This document shows, one piece after another, positions 23,071-35,733 of a stretch of DNA of 64,000 nt. The position numbers and the translations under genes are program-made. Origin of the DNA: Dipteronia dyeriana (Eukaryota > Streptophyta > Magnoliopsida > Sapindales > Sapindaceae). The notes beneath the pieces were generated by a model. It was not told the origin of the DNA. It saw only the letters and a program-made list of their open reading frames with translations, and searched no databases. How positions within the stretch are numbered: position 1 is the first letter of the stretch; each line of letters begins with the position of its first letter. The stretch is from NCBI GenBank assembly GCA_032871835.1, contig CM065295.1, forward strand, positions 22,206,501 through 22,270,500, in the 5' to 3' direction.

Positions 23071-23322
23071 AGTGTCGAGACCAGATTGGGTCACCCCCGC
23101 CCGAGGAAAAAAAACGTCAGGTCACCATAACCTAACGCTTTTTTTCCTCGGACCGATGATGTTTTTTTTTCATTGTTTTCGAACGATGTTAAAAACCATC
23201 GAGTTGAGGTGACCTGACTTCAGGTCAGCCTAACCGGAGAAAAAAAAGCATCAGGTCATGGTGACCCGATATCCTGACCCAATGATTTTTTTCATCGGGA
23301 CAGGGTGACCCGACGTCGGGTC
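23071..23322. repeat. Cluster of GGTCACC/GGTGACC palindrome-like motifs in the MULE
   Basis: Five GGTSACC motifs occur in 250 bp (about 23090, 23121, 23210, 23262, 23308), and a sixth spans the far side of the solo LTR at 25021. They are embedded in repeated segments with A-rich or T-rich tracts and CATCGG or CCTCGG. The arrangement is a degraded tandem or inverted repeat upstream of the transposase gene. Confidence 0.65.
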
Positions 23323-25019
23323 TGAAATTCCCTAGAAAGTGTGTGTCTATAAACCTAGAGGGGGGGGGGGGGGTGAATAGGTTTTAATCGAATCAATTAC
23401 TGATTTTTTGATTAATCAATATTAACACAAATTACCCCTAATAAACAAGCATTCAATAAAATCAATTATGCTTAAAACAATAACAACACACAATATTTAC
23501 GTGGAAACCCTCCAATTGGAAAAAAACCACAGGCTGATATGTGCCCCACACTCGATCCTCAAATCCACTATTGAATTAAAGTTTACAACCTATGTTGACC
23601 TCCTGTCACACCCTTCAGTTACTAACCCTTTCACTCTACCCAACGAGCCTTAATAGTGATTCTTGATCTATTTGTTTGTGCACTAACCACTTAGTCACAA
23701 GACTTAACCTCAACGAAGAGTCAAAACAATCTAAGTGAATATGATAAAATATCCAAACATGCAAGTAATGCTAGGCAACACTAAATGCTTATCTAGGAAA
23801 TTAAGAATGTCACTAAGTACAATTCCTAGATATCAATGTCTAAATGAATGTTCATAAAGACTTAACTAGATATAGTTATGCAACATTATATCCTAGTTAT
23901 AAAACAAAGGGTCAGTCAACACAAGTTGTCATTAAGCATGTCAAGGACTATAATGCAATCACAAAATGCAATCAATGAGTCATAAACAATATCTAAATAC
24001 AAAGCATAAAGATTTAGCTAGTAGGGTAAAATGGTCACAAATCCTAATTATCACAAAATATAAATCTTAACCAACAATCAACAAACCAAGCATGTTATAA
24101 ATGCAATTAAACTCAATGACATGCATTTAATCAACAATAATTGCTAAACCTAAGTACACATGTCATAATAATGAAACAAGAAATTCTAGGGCATGTAGAG
24201 ATTACCTAATCAATAACAAACAAGAAAATCCATGCTTGAAAGATGCTAGAGGCTTATGGATTGGAGTTTGATTGAGTCAAAATTAGTTTTTGGGAGCCCT
24301 CTCTCTCTCTCTTGGAGTCAATTTCTCTCTTAAGGAAAACTTGGTCACTCAAAAAATGGTTTCTTAGACTCCCCAAACCAAATAGAAGAGAAGAGAACAT
24401 AAATATATATACCTTAGATGAAACTGCATCGTTTTGGACGAAGAGCAACTAATTCCCGTCATGACCGTTGTACGTGCAGCGGCTTAGGCAAGTGTCCAAA
24501 CCGCGATAGAGCGAGTGGTGCATTACCTGGGAATTTTCGCTGTTTGGACCGCGGTACAGGCAGTGTCCAGATCGTGGTAGAGCAAGTGGTGCATCGACTG
24601 GAAACCTCCGCTTGAGAGACCGCTGTGCATGCAACAAGCACAGGCCCCGGTAGCAGCATCGTGCAACGCCTGAAGAACATCGTTGTGCATACTGCGGAGA
24701 AGACAATGCACAGGGAGCGGTCCTAACCGCGGTCCAGAGGAAAATCCTCTTCTAAGGGCAAACTAAATGCATCAAATGCCCAAGCAAGAGTTATGGCAAA
24801 AAGACACACAAATTGACATATAAGCAAGCATGCAAGATGATCAAAACATGCATGAGAGTGTGTGTGCACTAAAAACTCTTCAAACAAGGTTAAGAAAATG
24901 ATTTACCTTTTGAAGCTTGAGCTAGGTCTTGAGCAATGATGACCTAAACTACCCTTACGCAATAATCCCCAATTGTGGTTGTCAAAGAAATGAGCCAATT
25001 AAAAACTGAGGAACTTACA
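23323..25019 (-). mobile_element. Solo LTR of the Sirevirus-like copia family, reverse orientation
   Basis: It starts TGAAATTCCCTAG and ends GAGGAACTTACA, the exact reverse of the LTR ends of the element at 27668-37284. The flanking repeat GGGTC is present at 23318-23322 and 25020-25024. Both ends are complete and there is no internal region, so this is a solo LTR left by LTR-LTR recombination. At about 1.70 kb it is longer than the 1.55-kb LTRs of the full element. A G homopolymer lies at 23362. Reversed, ATATATATTTATG near 24392 is the LTR TATA region. Confidence 0.93.
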
Positions 25020-25152
25020 GGGTCACCTCGGCCTATACCTTTTTTCCTCTGCTCCAAATTTATTTGTTATCATGGATAATTTTTTTTTCATTTATGTTCT
25101 TTGAAATAAGGAATATTTTAGTGATGTATAATATTTGTAGAATTATTTTTCA

Positions 25153-27592
25153 GGATTGACAATGAAAAGTGTGTATTTGGTTTTGAATTGGGGTGGAGAA
25201 TGGAAAAATCATCATGGTGAGTATTGGTATGAAGGTCAAAGAGCGAAGTTATGTGATTTTTCAAGGGATTCAAATTATGATAAATTGTTATATAAGGTAT
25301 ACAATGTCATCAGAATTAACAGAGATCATTATCAGGTTAGTATAACGACTGTTACACAAACATGTCGCCCTAGCATGCCAATTGAGATTGTTGATGATGA
25401 AGACGTTGCATTGTTGTTTCATCGAGAGAATGTTGATCCATTAGTTTGCATCAGTGTTGAGGAAATCGGCCATAGTCTCCAGAAATGAAACATAAACCAC
25501 CAGAGTCGTCTGACAACCTACACCATGTAACTCTTCGCATGAATTTCATAATACACACAAAAGCAATATATAGGTCATTGCTATGGATGAGTTTCAAAGG
25601 TCCGATGTACCTAACATGGTTGCCCATTTGGATGATGTTCAAGAGGGATTACAATCTCCTCCTAGTCATTTTAGTTTTCAAGATACGATGGGTAACCAAC
25701 ACATTCCTAAGCATGATGAAACATAACCACAATTTAATTACAATTCTGAGTGAGTTTCCAATCGGTATGACAAGCAGTTTGCCCATATTCATAGGCTTGT
25801 TCCACCTCTATGTATATTTTATTCTATTAATTCTGGTGAAATTGCACCCAGACCTGTTACTATGTGTCTTGAAGTGGGTGAATTGTTTCCAAGCAAGAAA
25901 CAACTACAATCACAATTAGGAAGTTGTTCACTTGCTAACCAGTTCCAGATTAGGGTGTTTAAGTCCGATACAACACGGTGTCAAGTTTAGTGCATTGTTA
26001 GGATTGTAATTGGCGATTGTGTGTGGTTAAGGTTCACAATTCAGATTATTTCTAGATTAGAAAATTTGACAATTAGCACACATGCTCCACAAGAGCACGA
26101 TTACCACATCAAAGGCAAGCAAGCGAACGGGTTATAGAGGAACACACACATGAGAAATTTATACATGACATGCAAATAGAGTTCAGCATCTCTTGTAACT
26201 ACCACAAAGGGTACCGAACTAGACATATTGCCTTAAAAGAAGTTCAAGGAACACCGATTGAGTCATACCGTGTTTTGCCATCATACTTAAACCTGTTGGA
26301 GCAAGCAAATCCTGGGACTGTTACAGACATCTACACAAATTCGTCTAACAGGTTCATGTATATGTTATTTTGCTTAAAAGCTTGTATAAATGGCTTTCTG
26401 TCTTCTACTATACAGGTCATCACTATTGATGGGGCATTTGTGAAAGGTCCTTATAGAGGGGTTGTATTTGTTGCTATGTGTATGGGTGACGATGATCAAA
26501 TATTTCCTCTAGTTTTTGGTGTTGGTGATTCAGAGACAAATGGAGTATGAGAATGGTTTTTAACAAGGTTGTATAAAGCCGTTGCGCGAAGTTGATGATT
26601 TGGTTATCATTTTCGATAGAAAAGGAAGTATCACAACCGGTGAAGAAAAAGTTTTCCTAAATTCATTCTATGGTGCATGTGCGGGATATTTAGAACTGAA
26701 CATGGTTTGTCACAATGGTAGGAATAATACACTTAAACAGTACTTCCGATGGGCAGCCAGGGAGTATCGGGAAAGTCAATTCCTGTAGAGTATGGAACAA
26801 TTGACAAATATTAATCCTAAAGCAGCTCAGTGTGTCACAGATGTCAGGATTGAGCGTTTGGCGTGAGCATACAGTCCAAGAAGAAGGTACAACACAATGT
26901 CAACCAATATTGCAGAGGCCATGAATAATACAATTAAATAATGCAATGAATTGCCTATAACTAGAGTGATTGATTACATCAAAGGGGTCCTTCAGCATTG
27001 GTTCCATGATCGACGGTCAACTGCACTTAAACTTACAACTCAGTTGACAACAGCCGCCGATGTAGCCATCGATGTCAAGGATGATGAAGCATGATATATA
27101 CGGATCTACCCCATCACAATTTACATGTTTCTTGTTAAAGATGGATGTTTATATGGAAATGTGGATTTGATAGCAAAAACCTATACCTATAAAGAATTTG
27201 ATGTCGACCGACTTCCATGTGCACATGCATTAGCTTGCATTAGGTTACGGAGATTTTAATTTGTTGATTATTGTTATCCTTATTACTCTAGTGCGTTCCT
27301 GGTTACAACATACAGTGGGGAAATACATCCCGTTGGACAACTTAGTGAATGGTTGTTCCTGAGGATATTGCATAAAAAGTTGTTCACTCACCAGTAGGTC
27401 GTCGTGGTCCTGGCGACCTAAAAAGAATCGTACTTCGTCATTTGGAAAGGAAGTAACTCAAATGAGCTACACCACTTGTCATCGTGTTGGTCACAATAGA
27501 CATATATTCACCTACCCGAAGTTAAGTAGACCATCATGTGGTATGGGAAGTACTAATGAAATTGGTGAGGCAAGCGGATCGCATAACTAATG
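25153..27592 (+). pseudogene. mudrA-type MULE transposase (decayed)
   Basis: This is the Mutator transposase that would mobilise the surrounding MULE. The first block (25156-25488) is the N-terminal PB1-like plant MuDR domain (L-N-W-G-G-E-W ... Y-D-K-L-L). From about 26170 come Y-R-V-L-P-S-Y-L and the catalytic core: I-T-I-D-G-A-F-V-K-G-P-Y-R-G-V with the first Asp codon at 26428, then F-G-V-G-D-S-E-T-N, with a stop at 26548. Later fragments give a SWIM zinc finger (V-D-R-L-P-C-A-H-A-L-A-C, about 27200-27240) and a C-terminal zinc knuckle (C-H-R-V-G-H-N-R-H, about 27480). The order PB1, DDE, SWIM, CCHC is that of plant MURA proteins. Many stops and frameshifts show it is inactive. The stretch 25490-26160 is the eroded acidic linker. 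Confidence 0.85.
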
Positions 27593-27667
27593 TACTTGAA
27601 TTATCTTTTATTTGAACATTTGTTATGAAAATGTATTATTATCTAATTTATTTGAACATGTAATGTG

Positions 27668-29218
27668 TGTAAGTTCCTCAATGTTTGATTGACTTATTTC
27701 GTTGACAACCACATTTTAGGATAAATATGTAAGGGTAGTTTAGGGCATCATTGTTCATAACCAAGCTCAAGCATCAAAGGTGAAAACACCTGCTTAACTT
27801 TCATTGAAGAGGTATTAGTGCATACACACACTCATGCATTTTATTTTAATTATCTTGCATATATGCTTATTTGCCATCTTGTGTGCATTGTGTGTCTTAA
27901 TTCTTGCTTGAGTGTTGAATGTATGTTTGTGCCTTAAAAAAGAGGATTTTTTCCTCTATTCCGCGGTTCAGACCCTTTCTGTGTAGTGCCCTCGCCGCGG
28001 CCTGCATAGCGGTGTTTACCAGAGGTTGCACGTTGTGGCTACTGCGGTCTGTGCTTGTTGCATACACCGTGGTCTCCCAAGCGGAGTTTTACAGACGTTG
28101 CATGCTGTCCAGATCGCCGTCTGTGCATATTGCATGCACAGCGGCCTACAGAACAGTGTTGTCCATGCGATACACCTCTCTCTGTGCTGCGGTCTGGACA
28201 TTTACCTGGAATGCGATACAGCCAGCGGTTCTGATGGGATTTGGTTTCTTTTCACCCAAAACGATGCCATTTTGTGTAGGGCACTATATATATTTATTCT
28301 CTTCTCTTATTTTCTCTTTGTTCTTAAGAGTCCAATAAGCCATTTTTTTGTGTTCTATCTTTTCTACAGAGAGAGAGACTCCCAAACACTCATTTTTACT
28401 CAACCCAAATTCAACTCATGATCATCTAGCTTCATTCTAGGATCATTCAAGCATGGAGCATCATCTTCTTCTTGACTAGGTAACTTCTACATGCTCTAGA
28501 ATTCTTAGTTTCATTACAAAGACATGTATGCCTAGAGTTTTAGTCTCCATTGCTTATTAAATGCTTGCTTATTAAATGCTTGCTTGTGTGGTTAATTGCT
28601 TTTATGACATGCTTGAGTATTGATTGTTGGTTGAGATGCATTAATTTGTGATAGCTAGAATTTAGGACAGTTTACCCTTCTAGCTAATTCTTCTTGCCTT
28701 TGCATTTAGAACATTGATATCAATGATTTGCTTTAATTGTCATTATTAATCCTAGATAAGCATGAATGTCTTGACCTAGCATTTTTGCATATAGAATATT
28801 CTTGCATATTTACTTAGGTTGCCATTATCTATTCATTATTGGTGAAGCTTGTGGCTATGTGATTAGTGCACAAGGTTGGTGATCTAAAATCACTATTAAG
28901 GCCCTTTGGGTAGAGTGAAAGTATTAGTAACTGGAGGGTTAGACGGGAGGTCAACGTAGGTTGTAAACTTTCTCTCAATAATGGATTTTAAGGATCGAGT
29001 GTGGCGCACTGAACAACCCGTGATTTTTCCCATTTGGAGGGTTTCCATGTATATATTACGTGTTGTTACTGTTTTATGTTTGTTGTCTCTTGCTTGAACA
29101 CTTGGGAGAATGGGGTAAAATCAATAATATTGATTAATTAGTAAAATTGGTAATCTATCGAATTAAAACCTATTCACCCCCCTCTAGGTTATAGACACAC
29201 ACTTTCTAGGGAATTTCA
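27668..29218 (+). repeat. 5' LTR of the Sirevirus-like element
   Basis: 1551 bp, TG...CA, the same length as the 3' LTR although small duplications differ: TTGCTTATTAAATGC is doubled here (about 28549-28580). It contains a TATA-like ACTATATATATTTATTC at 28283. The GC-richer part (27960-28250) is packed with CGGTCTG/GCGGTNTG motifs. Confidence 0.95.
28284..28297 (+). promoter_or_regulatory. TATA box candidate of the Sirevirus-like LTR
   Basis: CTATATATATTTAT lies in mid-LTR, preceded by a TTTTGTGTAGGGCA segment that is conserved in the 3' LTR (about 36340). It would start transcription of the element. Sequence evidence only. Confidence 0.5.
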
Positions 29219-29220
29219 AT

Positions 29221-29233
29221 TGGTATCAGAGCC
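29221..29233 (+). promoter_or_regulatory. Primer-binding site, initiator Met tRNA
   Basis: TGGTATCAGAGCC is a perfect match to the usual plant copia PBS, two bases after the 5' LTR. Confidence 0.95.
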
Positions 29234-29357
29234 AGTGCCTAGATATACTTAGGTGATTCGTGCATTGTGTGTGTCTTACCTTGTGCATTTTGGTTGTTTG
29301 CATTTTGTGTGTAGCATTACATTTGCATCTTCATATCATTTATTACCCTCAAACACT

Positions 29358-30767
29358 ATGAGTGGAAACGAAAATAGTCATGAGGGAGCCTCAAGCACAA
29401 GACCCCCTTTGCTCAATGAGGTGAATTATGCTTCTTGGAAGGGCAAGATGGAAGCCTATCTTTACCAAATAGATGACCGTGATTGGATGGCTATTGAAGA
29501 CGGGTATATTCCTCCAACAATGACCAATGACGATGGTGTAGAAGCTCTCAAGCCCAAGTCTAGTTGGAGTACTCAAGAATTTGAAGCATCCAACTGGAAC
29601 AACAAGGCTATGCATGCCATCCTTTGTGCTATAGACGATAATCAATACAAGTTGGACCAAAACACCAGGATTGCAAATGAGGCTTGAGACATTCTTCAAA
29701 CGGCACATAAAGTAATCGATGTAGTCAAGGACTCAAAGCTCCAAGTCCTCCAAATGCAATTTGAGATGATTAGGATGGAGGAGCATGAATGCTTCAATGA
29801 CTTCCAAGTGAAGTTGATGGATATTGTCAACCAAAGCCATCAACTTGGTGACCCCTATTCAGATAGGAGAGTCAAGCAGAAAATTATGAGGTCACTTCCG
29901 TCAATGTTTGAATCAAAGGTGACGGCACTTGAAGAGAATAGTGAGTGCAAGAATATGAAGCCAAGTGAAGTCATTGGAAGACTTCTAGCTTATGAGTCAA
30001 GATGGAACACCTCACCCACACCTCTGAAGAAGCAAAAGAGCATTGCCTTAAAGACCACTAAGGTTAAAGAAGAAGAGGAGGACTCAGATGAAGAAATGGC
30101 CCTCATGGTTAAAAGATTCAAGAAATTCATGAAGTTTGAGAGGAAAGGTTTTGGGTCAAAGGGAAAGGATGTGAAAAAGAAAAACCCCTTCAAGAAGATT
30201 GAAAAGTCTTAAGAAAGTGACTCCAAGAAGGGCATTCAATGCTATGAATGCAGTGGTTTTGGTCACATTGCTCCAGAATGTGCAAATTTGAAGAAAAATA
30301 AAAAGGGGAAGGCGATGGCGGCCACTTGGAGTGATAGTGAAAACTTATAAGAGGAAGAAAAATCTTTGGATGATGAATATAGAGTTGCAAACTTCATTGC
30401 CTTCACAACATCTCATAATGGCAAGAAAGTTGTGATTGACAAGGAAGAAGTAGATGACTCTAGTGATGAGAGTACCTCTTCTAACTCTAGGTTTGAGATT
30501 GATGAGGAAATGGACTATGTAGACTTCATGAAGTTTTTTGAAAAGTCTAGATTGAAAAAGAAGAAGGAGATTCAAGAGTTGAAAAAAAAGAATCTAGAGT
30601 TGACTTTCAAGATTACCAACTTGAGTGAGAATGTAAATAGTGGAAAAGAGTTAGAAGAGAGCTTAAAGTTGGAGCTTGTGATCACTAAGAAGAGTGAAGA
30701 AAACTTGAAGATTGAGCTTAGCGAAAGAAATGGTTGCCAAGATGACATCCGGAACCGAGAGACTTGA
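29358..30767 (+). pseudogene. Sirevirus-like gag with zinc knuckle and coiled coil
   Basis: Gag packages the element RNA. The ATG at 29358 is the first after the PBS that opens the conserved frame: L-N-E-V-N-Y-A-S-W-K-G-K-M-E-A-Y-L is the usual copia gag start, followed by the UBN2-like domain (F-N-D-F-Q-V-K-L ... K-I-M-R-S-L-P). A TGA at 29685 stands where Trp is usual. A second stop at 30210 precedes the zinc knuckle C-Y-E-C-S-G-F-G-H-I-A-P-E-C, and a third follows near 30348. The same frame then gives a Lys/Glu-rich coiled-coil segment to 30767. The long coiled-coil extension is a Sirevirus trait. Pol continues in the +1 frame from about 30712. Confidence 0.85.
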
Positions 30768-33700
30768 CAAGATGTTATCATGTGGGAAGAGTCCTAGTGA
30801 TAAAACGAGCTTAGGATATATGGAAGGCAAGGATGCCACTTCCTTGAAGAAGACCATCTTTGTCAAGATTCAAGAGGACAAAGAGATTCAAGAGTCATAC
30901 CAACAAATGAGATCAAATAGGGTTGGTGAATCATCAAAGCAAGCTAAAACAAAGTCTCAAGCTAAAACACATCCACCAAAAGCTAGAGCTCATCAAACAA
31001 GACCTCAACCTCTAAGGAGCTCTCAAAGTCAACAAAGGATCTTTCACCCACAATCAAGAGGGAGAATTAATTTGGCTCAATCACAAAGGGTCTTTCAAGG
31101 AAGAGATTCGGTTCAACATCAAAGGACAACCCAAATGACTGTGAAGTCTTCCATGCTTGCACAAGGATATCGTATGAATTCTTACTTTACTCCCATTTGT
31201 CATTATTATGGTGTTGAAGGTCACATAAGGTCGAATTGCTTTAAATTTATTAAGTTGTATCGTTTTGAAAGCATGATTGAGAAGAATATGCTTAGAAGAG
31301 CCAAAATGCATGCACCTAGGAATTTTAGAGCCAATGAACCCAAGACTCCTAGAAATGATAATGTTGCTACTATGTGGACTAGAACAAATGAGTATGTTTG
31401 CCATGTGGCCCAAGTGGCCTTGAAGGGAAAAGCCTCTAACATTTGGTTTCTTGATAGTGGGTGTTCTAGGCACATGACCAGAAATAAGAGTTTCTTTGAG
31501 ACTCTTGTTATGGAGGATGGTGGATTTGTCACCTTTGGTGAATGTTCACATAAGAAGGTTTTAGGAAAAGGAAACATATCCATCCCCGGTTTGCCCTCAT
31601 TACCTAATGCTCTTTATGTATATGGCTTGCAAGCTAATCTTATTAGCATATCACATTTGAATGATGAAGGGCTTTCGGTTATGTTTGGGAAAGTTGATTG
31701 TTCTATTCTAAAAGAAGATGGACAAGTTTTATTGAAAGGGAAGAGATCAAGTGACAATTGTTATTGTCTTGATTCTACTGACATCTCTTGTAATTTGTCT
31801 AGTTGTGATCAAGTTGAATTGTGGCATCAAAGGTTAGGTTATATGAATTTCAAAGACTTGAAAGTTCTTGAGGGGTTGAATGTTATGAGAGGCCTTCCTA
31901 AGTTTGGAAATAGGATTGAGGGAGTTTGTGGACCTTGCCAACAAGGAAAGAAAACTAAGAGTGTGCATAAAAATGGTAAGTATCTTGCCACCAAGAAGCC
32001 ATTAGAGCTTCTTCATATGGACCTTATGGGTCCCATGCAAACCGAGAGTCTCGGTGGTAAGAGGTACATCTTTGTGTGTGTTGATGATTTTTCTAGATTT
32101 ACATGGATATACTTTCTTAGAGAAAAATCTGAAACTTTTGAAATTTTTGAAAAGCTTTGCACTAAAATTCAAAATGAGAAGGATTCACACATAAAATGCA
32201 TTAAGAGAATTAGGAGTAATCATGGGAGAGAATTTGAAAATGTTTGCTTTGAAATTTTTTGTGATAGTCTTGGAATCTCCCATGAGTTCTCGGCTCCTCG
32301 AACTCCTCAATAAAATAGAGTTGTAGAGAGGAACAATAGGGTTCTCCAAGAGATGCTCGTGTGATGTTGCTTAGCAACAATGTTCCTAGGAACCTTTGGG
32401 CCGAGGCAGTGAATACAACTTGTTATATAGGAAATAGAGTGTTTTTGAGGCCCGGTACTAGGCAAACCTCTTATGAATTGTGGAAGGGAAGGAAGCCAAA
32501 TGTTAGTTACTTCCACTCATTTGGAAGCAAGTGTTACATCCTAAATGACCGTGATCAACTTGGCAAGTTTGATGCTAAAAGTGATGAGGGGATTTTCATT
32601 GGCTATGCTCTAAATAGTAAGGCCTATAGAGTTTTTAATTTGAAGACACGAAGTGTTTGGAGTCATCCAATGTGATCATAGATGATTGTAGGCCTAAAGT
32701 TAGTAACCATGATGAGGAGATTAGTATGGTTGATGACTCTCCATTGGAGAAGATTGGTGAGACTTCAAGTGATGAAAAGTCAAATCTTGAGAAAGAGGTC
32801 TCTCAATTTCTTGATAGAGATTCTACATTGGACTCTAAGGAACCTGCTCATTGGGTTAGACATCTTCACAACAAGAGTGACATCATTGGAGATGTGAATG
32901 AAGGTGTTAGGACTAGGCATCAAGTAGCAAATCAAATTAGCTACACTTGCTACACCTCTAAAATTGAACCCAAAAAGGTTGATGAAGCTTTAAATGATGG
33001 GTTTTGACTTCTTGTTATGCAAGAAGAGCTAAACCAATTTGAAAGAAATGAGGTTTGGACTCTAGTTCCTAGGCCTAAGAACGCTAATGTAAGTGGGTCT
33101 ATAGGAATAAATATGATGAGGATGGCAACATTGTGCGGAACAAGGCTAGACTTGTAGCACAAGGGTACTCACAAATTGAGGGTATCAACTTTGAGGAGAC
33201 TTTTGCTCCTGTTGCCCGATTAGAGTCCATTAGGCTTCTCTTATCCATTTCTTATGTGTACATGTTTAAATTGTATCAAATGGATGTTAGGAGTGCCTTC
33301 CTCAATGACTTCTTGTAAGAGGAAGTGTTTGTTTAGCAACCCAAGGGGTTTGTGGATCCATACCATCCCAATCATGTTTACCGTCTCAAAAAGGCTCTAT
33401 ATAGACTGAAACACGCACCAAGGGCTTGGTATGAGCGTCTCACTCTTTATCTTGTTGACAGTGGCTATTCTAGAGGAAGTGTTGACAAGACCTTGTTCAT
33501 CAAGTGTACTAAAGCTGAGCTATTCATAGCTCAAATTTATGTTGATGACATAGTTTTTGGTTCCACAAGCAACTTAAAAGTTAAACGATTTGTTGATGTC
33601 ATGACTCATGATTTTGAAATGAGCATGGTTGGTGAACTCAATTACTTCATAGGATTGCAAATCAAGCAAATGCATTATAGGATTTTCATATCCCAAGCTA

Positions 33701-34482
33701 AATATGCCAAGAACCTAGTGAAGAAATTTGGCCTTGAGAATGCCAAGCATTGTGACACACATACGAGTACCAAATTGAAACTTAGCAAGGATGCTAGTGG
33801 AAAAAGTGTGGATCAAAGTCTATATCGTGGCATGATAGGGAGCTTGCTATACTTGACTGCTAGTAGGCCCGATATAGCTTTTAGTGTTGGCGTGTGTGCT
33901 AGATATCAAGCCAATCCCAAGAAATCTCATCTCTTCTCCGTAAAGAGAATCATTCGATATGTGAATGTGACATCCAACTATAGGATATGGTACTCTTTTG
34001 ACACTAATGCTAGTTTAGTTGGCTTTAGTGATGCAGATTGGGCAGGTAATTGTGATGATAGGAAGAGTACATCGGGCGATTGCTTCTTCCTAGGGAACAA
34101 TCTTGTGTCTTGGTTTTACAAGAAGCAAAATTCCATCTCATTATCCACAGCCAAGACCGAGTATATAGCCGCTGGGAGTGCTTGCACACAACTCCTTTGG
34201 ATGAAGCAAATGCTTGTGGATTATGGCTTTGAGCAAGGTACTCTAACCATTTATTGTGATAACATGAGTGTAATTAATATTTCAAAAAATTCTGTCCAAC
34301 ATCTTAGAACTAAGCATATTGACATTAGACATCATTTCATTAGAGAGCTAGTTGAGAGAAAATGCATTGCACTTGAACATGTAGGTACAAATGATCAACT
34401 AGCGGATTTGTTTACAAAACCATTAGATTCAACTAAGTTTAAATCTCTTAGTAGGTCTATTGGGATTTGTCATATGCATTGA
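30712..34482 (+). pseudogene. Sirevirus-like pol: protease, integrase, RT, RNase H
   Basis: The first long block (30712-32313) has a basic linker, a damaged zinc knuckle (C-H-Y-Y-G-V-E-G-H), protease with L-D-S-G-C-S-R-H-M-T, the W-H-Q-R-L-G-Y pre-integrase motif with C-G-P-C-Q-Q-G-K, and the integrase core (L-L-H-M-D-L-M-G-P-M, V-D-D-F-S-R-F-T). It stops at 32311 inside the T-P-Q-Q motif. Blocks at 32361-32675 and 32657-33007 complete the integrase C-terminus and the spacer with R-T-R-H-Q. RT runs from about 33030 with frame breaks to 33318, then 33352 onward with Y-V-D-D-I-V-F-G. RNase H keeps A-D-W-A-G, K-T-E-Y-I-A and I-Y-C-D-N and ends with a normal stop at 34482. At least five breaks make it inactive. 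Confidence 0.92.
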
Positions 34483-34904
34483 TGAGTTTTGGTGTTTAAC
34501 CCTTATTGGGGAGCTCAAGCAAAGAGAGTGAACTTGCATTCTAATAAGCAAATAATTGTTCAATTTTATGCTCTTTAATTAATTGCTTGAATATCTTGGA
34601 TGTATATATTATTATATGACTTTTCATTTAATAAGTGTGTTTTTACCTTATTCGAAATGCATGTCTCATTTGTGTTCAAACATGTATTTTTGGACTAGGA
34701 ATTTTAATTGGGAAGTACATTTGATTGACCCAAAGCTTATCTCCATGTTTATGAAAACTTGATATTGACATGCTTAAAGTGTTATGCATGATGAATTTAT
34801 TGAATGCTTAAAAAAAATGATTGCAAATATGTGTGCAAGTGACTTTTTGAGACTTCATTCAATAAGGATAATGTATCCATTTCAAGGATTTCACATTCCA
34901 ATAG

Positions 34905-34935
<31 letters not shown>

Positions 34936-35719
34936 TTACTTATTGAAAAAGGCTACTATCATACGGGCATCTTGCCCGAAAAAATCTAAAAGGGCGTAAT
35001 AGTCGCTAATGTCTTGTTCAACTTGTAAAGTTTGATAGTTGCTCTTATTTTTTTTGGTTAAACTATATTCTGTTTTCCATTTCCAATTTGGTGTAAATTG
35101 GTTTGAGTTCTCTTGGAACCTCATGTGCTATTTTCCTTTGCCAAATACCATGCTTTTAGAAGTTGATGTTGCATGTATTTCATTCAAGACATTCTTTCGC
35201 ACATATTCCAATCAATAAATCTTCCATGAATTTCTCTCTCTCTTAATCAAACTGCATAAAGTTGTTGCATATGTTTATGCATTTACATTGCAAATATCTC
35301 TCTTTTCTAAAGCATCCCGGTTGGGGAATACTCATTTGTCTATCTTGTGATAAAAATGGGAAGTAATATTGGATTTAGGGGAAGTTGATATTGACAGAGT
35401 TGATATTGGCATGATTTAAGGGGAGATTGACCTATTTAGGGGGAGCTTTTGCTATGTGCATTGATGATTGCATGTTACTTGTTTCTAATTCATATTCATG
35501 CAAATTGCGTTTGTTTTTATTTATCTTGATCCCTCTCATACACTTGTCTTGGAAAGTGTAGTTCTTTGTTTTGTAGGGATGATCATTTTACAAGAGATGA
35601 AAGATTTGAAGATTTAGCTTTAGGTATCTCTTGTAATATAGAATATTTTTTGTTGACCTCTTGTTATTTCTTTTTGTTGTGAGGATTCTTTGTGAGTGAG
35701 TGGTTATGTCACGAAATAG
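34483..35719 (+). other. 3' region of the Sirevirus-like element between pol and polypurine tract
   Basis: This 1.2-kb stretch has no long frame with similarity. A CT-rich microsatellite lies at 34904-34935. An inverted pair, CGGGCATCTTGCCCG, at about 34964 can form a perfect short hairpin. Some Sireviruses carry an env-like ORF here; I see none. Confidence 0.6.
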
Positions 35720-35733
35720 CCAAATGGGGAGAT
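35720..35733 (+). promoter_or_regulatory. Polypurine tract of the Sirevirus-like element
   Basis: CCAAATGGGGAGAT directly precedes the 3' LTR, as expected for the plus-strand primer. Confidence 0.85.

Noticed and set aside
24449..24711. Cys/Arg-rich overlapping frames on both strands
   Set aside because: They fall in the GC-richer part of the solo LTR, where CGCGGT-type repeats give open frames on both strands without conservation.
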